A DNA stretch of 64,000 bases from assembly GCA_003255065.1 (NCBI GenBank), contig QAOA01006679.1:1-64000 (forward strand), read 5' to 3'. The notes under the pieces were generated by a model. That model searched no databases, had not been told where the DNA came from, and saw nothing but the letters and a program-made list of their open reading frames with translations. Positions 36,201-48,200 of the stretch are shown here, piece after piece. Source of the DNA: Cercis canadensis. Taxonomy: Eukaryota; Streptophyta; Magnoliopsida; Fabales; Fabaceae. Each line of letters begins with the position of its first letter. The stretch's first letter is position 1. The position numbers and the translations under genes were made by a program.

Positions 36201-39200
36201 CAAGGATTTTGGTCTTGTTGAGGGGTTAAAACTATAGGTCTCATTAAGCATTTCTGATGTGTTTCTCATGACAATGGATAACTTGCTATCCTCAAAAAAG
36301 TAAAGTTCATGTCCTTGTGGCTTAGTCTTGGTCAAAGTCCTAGTGTTGGTGAAATTTCAAGTCTAGACTCTAGTGTTTGCATTAACCATACATGGATAGA
36401 TGCATCGTAGGGTACTCTTTTTTGGTTATTTTAGGTTCTCTAAAATATAGTGTTGAAGTCAAGGATGTCAAAGGTGAAAGGGCACTTTAGTTTCTAGGCC
36501 CCTTTATTGCACTGAGGTGCAGGCATCAAATAGGCGCTCAGCCTTAGTGGACTGAGGTGCTAATATTTGAAAAGAGAGAAAAACAATGTATTGCTTATGA
36601 AGAATTATGCTTGAGTTATTACATCATAAAATTCAGATGAGAGATTCTATCAGAAGAGTAATAATTACCATTTAGTTGACAAAACAACTAGATCATTTCT
36701 TGATATGAAACTCTTATTCAACGGGAAATTCAAACTAGGCTGCTGAGCTACATTTTCATTTTCTGCATTATGTATTGCATCTTAAGAAGGATTCTGGTTG
36801 CTAATTGCTTTTAAAATTTGAGACAGAGGTTCCTTAAAAGCTTACCAAGTTACTTACAATAAGAAGCATAATATTTTCATCAAGTAATGACTAATATATG
36901 TGTATTCATGAAAGATGATCATATATAACTTAGTAGTGATAAAGTAATAACCACTTCTTGTGGAGCTCTTTTTGTGATAATCCAAGTCCTATTTGGAAGC
37001 ATAAAGTTTAAAATTGGGAATTGGAAGCATAAGGTTCTTTGTTTTGTTCAGTAAGTTGCTTGCCAATTTGAAATTAGAGCTATTGTTGGTTACAACTACT
37101 TGCATAGCATTAACTACTCCAACATATTCCACAAACTCATTGAGTAGCTGAAATGTCTTTTCTCCTGTTGTCATACATGACGATTTGTAGGCATCGTATC
37201 AGTATAACATTTAATAATTATTTACTCAACTCATACTTGTTTTGCTGGTTCGCCAATTTTCAATGATAGTTTTACCATGCTTCACCCACATATCTATGAT
37301 TTTTCAACAAATAATTTATGAGCCAACTATTTCTTTCATTAAAGAAAAAAAAAAAAATCCACATTCAGGCTTCAACTTCAGGCCATATTTTCTAATAGCT
37401 TCTATCTCCCATTGAAAAGGACCAATACGAGCAACATTGAATGGATTCCTCGCTTGGTACTTGGTAGGATGAATTACCTATATGCTGGCATAACATAACA
37501 ACTTTCTCCTTAACATGTGAAATGTTAGTGCTGCGTTACTTCAATTTCTCTTGTTCCTATCCTCAAATATTGTTTTGAGGTTTGTTGGACTCTGTAACAT
37601 TAATTACAAGATCATTTTGCCTAAACCCTTTTGCACATCAATTTCACCTCTTTTGTCAGCCTTCCACCATATAAATGGGTTTAATCCTTTATACCATATT
37701 CATTTTTCTTTTGATAAAAAAAGAATTTTATTTGAAGGAAGAGAAAGTATAATTAATGTGGAGGATAATATATGGTCCCTTGGCAAAACAAAGAAAGAAA
37801 CCAAGCTACCTAGGGACATCTATACAAAAGAGCTCTCCTGCCCCTTTGCATGCCTACAGGGAGATTCCCTGAAGAAACCATGTGCTGAACACCATAGTGA
37901 GGTGAAGAAAACAACCTTGTTCCAAAGCAAAGTTGAAGACAAGGATTTTTCATTCAAAGCACAAGCATTGTGCTCCATCCTCTAACCAGTGTTGTCAAAG
38001 GCACCCACCTTGCCACCATGGCAGTTGAGGTGAGGTGCCAATTGACCTCAGTGCCTCATATACAATCAAGGTGTAAGACTTCACTCAGACCGTACTTAGG
38101 TGCCCAAGGGTGCTGCCTCAGTGAAGTGCGGCGGTTTTACATGTTTGCCCCGATTCAAATTACTCTTAACCAATAGGGTAGGCTATTTAACAGGGAAGAG
38201 AAGTAATTTAGGGATTTCTGAGTGAAATAAACACTTGAAAACCAAAAAAAAAAAAAACCATCATAGGTCCATCTACAAAGGTGTGATTGGGCAACTTTGC
38301 TCTCTAATGCTCTCCTAGGGTTTTGAAAAGGGGCGACTAGTTTAGGCTTTAGGGGCTCTGGAGATAGATTCTCTTAGATTTGTCTTCTATAATGACTTGA
38401 AATTTGGATTTGGTTACATTTGCATGTTGCTGTACTGCTTTGCACTTATCCTTTTAATATTATGTTGCTGTCTTATGTTTGTGGAATTAAATTGAGATTT
38501 GTTCTGTGTTTTTATGTTTTTGGATGTTAAAATAGGTCTTTATATGTTTTATGATGTTTTTTAAGCTACATTTTATCAGAGGCTCTTCTTTTTCCCAAAG
38601 TGGCCGCCTCACTTCAATGAGGTGCCGGCCCCGCCTTGCTGCCATGGTGGTTTAGGGGGTTTCTGCCTTTGGCTGCTGTAGGCCTTTGACAACACTGCGC
38701 ATGACACCAAAGAACAACATATAAACATTCATCCATAACTTTGCCCTCCTTACTGTTGCCAAAATTCATGAACTTAGTCAAAAGAGATGCTCCAAATTTA
38801 AGGGCACACCCGGGATTCGCCTAACACTCTAAAAAGCCTATTCCAAATGTAACTGGCTGCTGGGCAATGTAAAATAAGTGAACAGCTGATTCTGAACTAG
38901 AATAACACATCACACAGTATCAGGATAGAGGATCTTGTTGGGCCTAGGAACCTGCTACCATATAATTAATAGTAATCTCATCAGGTATCAATGGTTGCTT
39001 TTTCATGAAACATAATTGTGACAACTTTGAAGTTATTAGGATTCTTGAATTAATTATAATTCCAAGTTCCAACCCGTGTCTTTACTATTTCCTATTTTTT
39101 CTGCTATCAGTAGATACTTCGTCATTCAATGCATCAGCCAAGCTAAAATTTCAGTAGACCAAGTTACATAACATTTGAATCTGCATTAAACCTGCTATTT

Positions 39201-42200
39201 ACTGAGTCAAAAAATAGGAAAGCATTAAAGGTGGATGGTATTGAAGATAAAGATGGAATAGAGAAGAAAATATGGTAACTTTAAATACGGAAAAAAAAAA
39301 AAAAGAGAGGAGTATGGGAATGGAAGACTTAGACAGTGAGAAGTAGAACTTGAATCTAGGAGTGGAAAAAGAAAAGAGGAGAAAGGCATTGAACAGAGAA
39401 GTATAGTCAGAGAATAAAAAGGCATTCACATATTTGCAGCTTCTTCCCTCTGAAGAGTTTACAAAACGCTTGGCCTCAATTATAGTGAATAGAAGAGGAA
39501 AAACTGTCAAACTTCACTGTTCTTTCAGTGATATATTTGAACCTCCTTAATTTGATATGTGGCACCTTTTTGTGGGAAATATATTTCGTTTTTTAATCTG
39601 CTGCTAGCTATGATTAAAATTCAAAACAGAGAAAGGCACTCTTCTCAGTACCTTGTGCCTTGTGTTGAGGTGTGTGCCTAGTCACTAAATGTGAGTGCCC
39701 CATTGGAGGTGCCTTGCTGTAGTGCCTTTTTTATGGTGAAAGAACTTCCAACCAAAACATGATTAGCTGAGTGTGGTAAGTGGCTGGGATTGAATATCTC
39801 AATTGTTAGAGTACTTCTTAAGTAGCGTGGTGTTTTCAATTGTACAATTTGATTATCCCTTGCAGCAGAAGAAGGCATGTTTCTCATAATCATTTTTCTT
39901 TGTCTCTGATGGATGATTTGATAAAAGAAAGCCAATAGATGTTCATGGATCTATATATACTGCTGAGGTGAATTGTATCATGAAGTTAAAATATACAAGC
40001 GTTATGGACTTGTGGTTTGACTGTCAGCTTTTTCATTTTTTAAATATGGCTTGCTTGATGAGGTTTTCATCAGAATGGAGTGTAAAGGGTGGGGGATGTT
40101 GTGTATGTGGCAATTCTGTGTTCCTTATTAGAAAATACTTCTTAGGATACAAAATTAATTGCCTAAAAGCAAAATTGTGCTTTCATAAACGGGTAATCTA
40201 TTCTATGATGTATCTCTAAAGTGTTGTCAGATTCCATCTATTGTACAAGCAAACTGTAGAGTAGTGGATAAGTCCTTTGCTTCATACTGGGTTAGACTTC
40301 CCATTACTTGTTTGATGGATTTAGGCTGGGCTTCGCCATGTTAAAGGGGGATTGCCTATGGTTCTGTGTATGTGGATCCTGTGATGGTCCTCTTGACTGG
40401 CCCCATCCTCCCTCATCCTCCCCAGCTTTGAAAAAAGAATGAGAATGTATTATCGTGAATCAAATATGTAATATGAATTTACAAAAGGAATCAAACATTG
40501 CAGACTGAATTTATAAGTTGGTGGGAATTCACCATTGGAAATACCAGAAGCTATAGATTAGCTTTGTCTTTGAAGACTAAAGTTGATGCGAGCCTTGAGT
40601 AAACGGTCAATCTAAGATTTCTCTTATTCTCTTGTTTGAGTGAAATTCATTTTTATTATGGCAGTTCATCCTTGATATTTCTTTGCAGGTACGTCCCTTC
40701 CTTTATACCGCCTCCTTTGGCAACAAAGGGGAAAGAATCTGAAAAGAAAGTAAGTTTCATAAGTTATGACCTCTTATTTTATTGTTTTGAGGAATTTTGT
40801 ATTCAGATTCAATGCATTTGTGTTGTACTTTTCAGAAAGAGGAGGAGAAACCAAAAGAAAGAGAGAGAGGGAAGTCACGGAACATAGATCACTTTATGGA
40901 AGAGTTAAAGCATGACCAGGAGATGAGGGAGAGGCGAAATCAGGATCGGGAACATTGGCGTGATGGGCGCCATGGAGAACATTCTACTGTAAGTGATACT
41001 CTGTTTTAGGTGCTTATAATTGGATTTTTATTCCATATTTTTCAATATATATACAAGACTTGATTATTTACTGTAGATTTATCTTAAAGCAATTTGTGAA
41101 ATGTTGACTAAGACTACACTTTACTAAGGTTATGATACATGTATTATCTATATCTCATTTTTGTCTTCCTTTGTGGTTGGATTTCTTGTCTGTCTTCAGT
41201 AAGCTTATGATAATGATCTTATTGACCGTATGATCTACATTATGCAAAACTGCTAGCAGTATATCCGTGCATCATATGTTTATGCTGAGGGTATTTGTTC
41301 TTTTGTTTATACAATTGAGTTTGATGCTTTTCAAGTGATAAATTTTCTCCTCAACTACAGTCCAGTCGCTTTGATGAACTTCCTGATGACTTTGATCCAA
41401 GTGGAAAACTTCCAGGATCATTTGATGATGGTGATCCACAGACTACAAATCTCTATGTTGGAAATCTCTCCCCAAAGGTTTGATTATCTCCTTATGTAAA
41501 TGAGCTTCGTTACTTTCCATGAATTAAGTACATCTTGATCTCATCTTGGCATTCTTATAATTCTAGGTTGACGAAAATTTTCTTCTCCGTACTTTTGGAA
41601 GATTTGGACCAATTGCTAGTGTGAAGATAATGTGGCCTAGGACAGAAGAGGAGCGAAGGAGGCAAAGAAATTGTGGCTTTGTAGCTTTCATGAACAGAGC
41701 TGATGGACAGGCTGCCAAAGATGAAATGCAAGGTTCAGTCATTTTTCTGAAATCCAAAAAAAACAAGCTGGGAAAGACAACAGCCTTTTTTTATCTATTT
41801 GCACCTACATATTGTTGCCCTTAGAAACACTTAGAATTTATACTAGGAAAAGTATGGATATAGAATGCTGAGGAAAAAACTTTCTGCAGGAGTTGTGGTT
41901 TATGAGTATGAATTGAAAATCGGATGGGGTAAGTCTGTTGCTCTCCCATCACAAGCTCTACCTGCGCCCCCACCAGGGCATATGGCCATCAGGAGTAAGG
42001 AGGTATTATTGTTATCTTCTTCCTCTCTGTGTCTTGGGGTTTAAATAAAGGAAAGGAAAATTAAGTCTTGAAGTTCATGTGCTTCCTACTGGGCATGTCT
42101 ACTGTTCCCCCAAAGCATGAAATTTGGAGGGCATTTGGATTAGCTGCAGGAAACTGATTTTGTGGCTTTCCAAGGCAGTCAGAAGCTCTTGACTTAGGAA

Positions 42201-45200
42201 GGATGTTCTATCACTTATGTTTGAGGAGCTTCAAATTTGTCTCTGGAAGCCACAAAATTCGCTTCCTACAGTTAATCCAGACACCTATAGACAGGATGAT
42301 CTTTTATTTATGTTACATTTTCATGACATCATTTTACATTTTCTGATGGGCAGGGTGCCACTGTCATCTTGTCTGGTCCATCAGGTCCGCCAGTAACTTC
42401 TATGCCAAATCAGAACTCTGAACTGGTAAGTTCTATGTTTTGGATTGCGATGATTTCTTAAGGGCGATACCTGCTTGTAGTGTCATTTTGCAATGTGACC
42501 AAATCTTTATTAAAGTGGAAGGAATTGCAAAATAAGGAAAGCTTGCTGAGATTCAATATGGTTACTTTTTAGAAATAGATGTGCATTTTTATAGCTTACA
42601 CTTTTTTGTGCAACCTATTATCTCTTGCACTTTTGTTTGTTTATTTATTTAAATTAGCTTAATTTTCTTTTAGTGCCAAATGGTAGATCTTTACAGTTGC
42701 TTCTGTTGTGTATCGCTTTTATGCTTGCTATAAGAGATTTTTGCTATAAACTTGTACATTTTGTTAATGTTTTGATTTACTCCTAGGTTCTTACTCCTAA
42801 TATTCCTGATATAATGGTTACACCTCCTGAGGATGACCATCTGAGGCATGTGATTGATACAATGGCCTTGTATGTTCTGGATGGAGGATGCGCTTTTGAG
42901 CAAGCTATAATGGAGAGGGGCCGTGGCAACCCTCTTTTCAGTTTCTTGTTTGAGCTCGGCTCCAAGGAACATACTTACTATGTTTGGAGACTTTATTCAT
43001 TTGCTCAGGTACATCATTTTTGTTTTATACGGATGTGGATGCAATTTGCTTTATTGTAGCTTATTGATTAACAAAGAATTCTACATTACTGTGGGAAATT
43101 TATATTTATAGCATAATAAAATGGAAGAAAGAAAAAAGGTAGTGTTGACATGGTGGCTAAATAAAGGTGTTTGTGAATTGTTGACTGGAAGATTTCTTCA
43201 TTTTGCCTGCAATGCAGGGTGATACTCTTCAAAGATGGCGAACAGAACCTTTTATTATGATAACTGGTAGTGGAAGGTACTGCATCTCTTTCTTTCCTTT
43301 TCAGTGAGTCTTGGTGCTTTGTTGGTTATCAACAAAAATTAGGGGAATATATATTGATAAAATTGTTTTACTGTTTTACATTATCCTTGGAAATGGATAA
43401 AATGCTACTTTCATAATAGCAATGAACTTAAAAAATGTGTTTATTTCTGTCCAGATGGATTCCTCCAGCCTTACCAACGGCAAGAAGTCCAGAACATGAA
43501 AAGGAGACTGGTTCCACACATGCAGCAGGAAGAAGCAGGGTACTCTTTATTGTTTTCTTTGCAGGCTCTGGATATATAATTTCTCAACATTGTCTTCATG
43601 ATCTACTCATTTTCTCTATAATGTTTTCTTTTAATTGAAATTTTCAGCGTGTAGAGCCCGAAAGAACACTGACTGATGCACAGAGAGATGAGTTTGAGGA
43701 TATGCTGCGTGCTTTAACATTAGAGAGGAGTCAGATAAAAGAGGCTATGGGGTTTGCATTGGATAATGCTGATGCAGCTGGAGAGGTAATACTTTTATTA
43801 TGGTACTTGATCACTCTCAATATGCTTGACATTGTGGGTGCAGAGTCTAGAATTAATTATCTTCTGCTTGCTTTTCCATTTATCATGTTATTTTCCTAAT
43901 CTTAGAACAATAGTTGATTTTGCTTGACAATTACACTAAAAAGTAGAGGGGAAAAAATACAAAAGTACATAAAGAAAGAAAGAAATGAATGAAGAGAGTT
44001 GCTTAACAAGTACTAAGTCTACTTTTTTTTTTTTGGCTGGCTAGGGACTCTCATAATCTCATTCATTTATTTGTGGATCAAGTAAACTTTTTACATTCTT
44101 TGTTTTGCTTAACCTTACTCATAATTGGTAATCTTTTAGGTCTTTGTTTTGGTTTACAACAGGGATAACTAGCCCAAACAAAAACTAACAAGACACAAAT
44201 TAGAGGAATAAGCCCTATGGAATCTAGGTGAACTTGTTTTAGCAGCCCTTATGGAGAAACACAAATTTTTGGTATTCGTTTTTATAGTTAACCAAACTGT
44301 AGGTGGGCCCAGCATAAGTACTTGTGGGGCCAGTTAGGAACTTAGATATAGGTTCTTTTAGCATTGTCAATTTTTGGCCCTAATAAAGAGGGCCAAAACA
44401 GGGTTCAAGCCTAAATTTTAAGGTCTGTTTAAAATTCAGGCTTTTTGCTCGCACCCACACAGCCCCTTCCCCCCTTGTCTGTTTGAGTCATAGAGTTTGC
44501 AAAAAAATACTCATAAGTTATTAATTCAAGTTTGGTTCCTCCAGCACTGTTTATATGAACAATAAAGTACCCATTTTTCCCTAGGATTCCCACACACTGC
44601 GTGAGGGATAACCACATTGAGTCAAAAGGATACCCATATAGATCTGGAGAGAGGAATACCAAAAGATAACCACATAGGTTAGAAGGATACCCCACTTATG
44701 CTGGGTTTTTCATCCACTTGGAACCAATCATGCTCCTTGGAGGCCATCATCTCACTTGTGATAATCCTTGTTTGTGGGAAAATTGTTCTCTCATGTTAAG
44801 AGATAAACTGTGGTGCAGTATGGGCTATAATCACATACTATGTTGATTAACCACATACCGTCCACAGGATACCCACATAGCTTTAAGGGAAGGAGAAAGG
44901 AAGGATAATTACATAGGTAAAAGTGATACCTACTTACAGCCCCAATTACCCAGGGGCAAAATTGGCAGTTTACTATTCACATACAATGTTTAAGGAACCA
45001 AATTAGAATTAATATGTATAAGTAACTAATGGATCTTTTTTTCCAAACTTTGTGACCCAAATAATAATTTTCTTTGTTTTTTTTTATTCTTTCTTGCTTT
45101 ATTATTTTTAATATTTTTTCAATTTTATTTAATTTTAAATTATCAAAAATATTTGAAAATTGAAAAGGTCAGCCCTTAGCACTCTTTCCCATATGGGGCC

Positions 45201-48200
45201 AGACTTGGGCTTGCATTTTTGGCCTATTTAAAATTTTGGCTTTTGGGCCTGGACCAAAACACACATTGACAATCAGGGACAGATATGTTGAAGGGTGTGT
45301 GGGGTGGGGGTGAGCAAAAAACCAAAATCCAACCAGTTTCGACCAAATGGTGACCAAACCGAGTAAATTGGTCGGTTCGGTTTGAGTCACTCGGTTAAGC
45401 TTGGAATTAGTTCTCAGTAAAAATCGGTTTACCAGTCGGTTTCAGTTAATTCCAATCCGTTGCTTCTGGTACGTGTTTTGTCTCTCTCTTAACTCATACA
45501 TCACCTATTAGTTCTACTTACTCTGACACACCTATATGATTTGAGTTTTTTAGTATTTCTTTCTCTTCTTTGCATTTCAACTTTTACTTTTGTTGACATC
45601 TTTTCATGTTTTAATTTTTTAATCTTTCCTTCTATTTCCTTCTTTTACATTTTTACTGGTGTACCAACCTCTCTCTTCACTTCTTCATCTTTCCTTATTT
45701 CTCTCTCCATCTCCATGACTAAATTTCATTGGCAACGCCATCTTCTTCATCTTTCATTCTTTTTATTACCACTTCATTTCCCGACAAAGCATTGATTTTT
45801 CACTCTCACTTATTTTTCCATGGCCCAGAACCACTTGAAACCCAGAATGGCAGAATCCCCAGTTTCCCAATCCCCACGTTCAGCATTTATGCTTCTTTTT
45901 CCGTTACTTTATTTTTTTTTCTCATCTCTTCTTCACCCACGCCATTTTGTTCTCACTCTTCTCTCCTCTCTCTTGAATTTTTTATTTTTGTTATGCTCTC
46001 TCTCTCATCTCCATCAGAACAGAGGAAGAACCCAAACTAAAGGTAAGTCCCTACCTTCATATTCCCTCATCCCTTTCTCTCACTCACTTTCTTCCTCTCT
46101 CTTTCTCACTCTTCCTCTTTCAAAGGTGAGCAAAACTGAACAGATATTTGGTCATGGTGGTTTCTGTTCTATCTAGCGTCTGCCATTGGTTACTGGTTGG
46201 AATTTAGCACCAAATAGAAAGAGGAAAGCTAATGGCAGCCCACAATCCGACTACCCTTCCGACCCAATCCAAAAACTGATTGGAACCAACTATTTGGTTT
46301 CACCACTAAATCAGTTGGAATCGGTTCTCCTCCATGCTCCTCTTGGGTAGCATTGGGCGGGTGTTCAGGAGACCAAACCCGACAGGTGCTCGCCCCTGGT
46401 GTGGGGGCAATTAGCCCCACTCACCAAAAGAGTTTCTTAATGATAGTATTAGAAAATTATCTCTTGCCCCCAAAAAACTTTCTAATTGCCCCCGTAATAG
46501 TTATTAATGACTAAAAAAAAAAAAATGACAGCATATTATATTTTTTGCTGTGGCTGTCCTGTTGACTATACTTTATCATTTATGTCTGGAATGTTATGGA
46601 TATGTTTTTAACCATGCAAATTAATCAAAGCTCTTATTTAAATAAAGAAGTCCAATTTCTTTTTTTTGGGTATGGAGAAGTCCAATTTCAGAACTGTAGA
46701 AAAAGAAGAATGTTTCAGTTTTCAAGTTGTTCCCCATCATATCATGTCATACTTTGTACTTCCTGCAAAATTTTAATTTCTTTAATGTGTTTTTATGTGC
46801 AGATAGTTGAAGTTCTAACAGAGTCCTTGACACTTAAGGAAACCCCTATTCCAACTAAAGTTGCTAGGCTCATGCTTGTCTCTGATGTTCTTCATAATAG
46901 TAGTGCTCCTGTTAGAAATGCATCTGCATATCGCACCAAATTTGAAGGAACATTACCTGACATAATGGAGAGTTTTAATGACTTGTATCGGAGTGTAACA
47001 GGACGTATCACTGCTGAGGCTCTAAAGGTAGGCTGGACAAGTACAGAATGCCTTGTTGTAATTGCTCATTTCCTTTTGTATTCTGGTTTGATCTTTGGCT
47101 GAAAAATTTCCAGGAAAGAGTAATGAAAGTTCTCCAAGTCTGGGCGGACTGGTTTCTCTTTTCAGATGCTTATGTGAATGGCTTACGAGCCACTTTCCTT
47201 CGATCTGGGAACTCTGGTGTCATACCATTCCATTCCATCTGTGGTGATGCACCTGAAATTGAGAAAAAGATCTCTTCTGAAGACACAGTTGATGGTAGCA
47301 AGACCAACCAAGATGCTGCATTGGCGATGGGGAGAGGAGCTGCAACGAAGGAGCTAATGTCTCTCCCTCTTTCTGAGCTGGAAAGACGGTGCCGGCACAA
47401 TGGGTTGTCACTTGTTGGTGGTAGAGAAATGATGGTATCACGGTTGCTTAGTCTAGAGGAGGCAGAAAAGCAAAGGGGTTTTGAACTAGATGATGAATTG
47501 AAATATGCTCAAAACCAAGCAAGTTCAGGGAGATATCCAAGTGGTCGGAGAGAAACAAGTATTGAGCCTGAACCAGTAGGATTGTCTGGATGGAACCACT
47601 ATGAGGAGGACGATTTGCCATCACAAAGCACAGGGTCTGTTTTGGCACCAACCCTTCCCATTCCACAGCCTGAACTCAAACCCTTCACAAAAAAGGAGAA
47701 GAACAATCCTGTTTTGCCAGCCTCTAAATGGGCTCGGGAGGATGATGAGAGTGACGATGAACAAAAGAGAAGTGGTCTGGGGTTAAGCTACTCGTCTTCT
47801 GGTAGTGAGAATGTGGGTGATGGTTCAGTTAAGGCCGATGAGTTGGAATCTGCAGCTGATACAAGCATTTCAGCACAACCTGACAGTGGAATGAACGAAG
47901 AGCAGAGGTTCAATCATACTTCCACCTTTTCTTTGCTGTCCCATTTTTGTTCTTCCAGCAGTAGATAATGTTATCTTCAGAACTGTTCATTTCTGTTTTG
48001 TTCTGGAACCACACAATGACCTTAGATTAATTTTTCTTTTTTTGTTTTTATTTGATGGTGACTGTTCCATCCAGAGAAAAGAATCTTTTCTTTTGTTTTG
48101 GTCTTNNNNNNNNNNNNNNNNNNNNNNNNNNNNNNNNNNNNNNNNNNNNNNNNNNNNNNNGGGGGTGGCGGGGGTGGGTGGGGAAAGGGTATAAAATGCA

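Larger units (their letters stand above)
33793..40688 (+). other. Intron 4 of RRC1, 6.9 kb, filled with transposon debris
   Basis: Bounded by AG/GTAAAT and TTTGCAG/GT and spliced in phase with its neighbours. It contains a LINE 3' fragment (35420-36180), an hAT transposase scrap (36989-37480), a TIR element (37987-38697) and related GAGGTGC-rich scraps near 36460-36560 and 39640-39730. No host exon was recognised inside it. Confidence 0.8.

Noticed and set aside
37551..37985. 144-residue plus-strand ORF in intron 4
   Set aside because: No domain recognised and no splice context; it ends where a TIR element begins.
45541..46176. Three overlapping hydrophobic ORFs in RRC1 intron 14
   Set aside because: Pyrimidine-rich repeat sequence inside an intron; frames overlap and show no domain.
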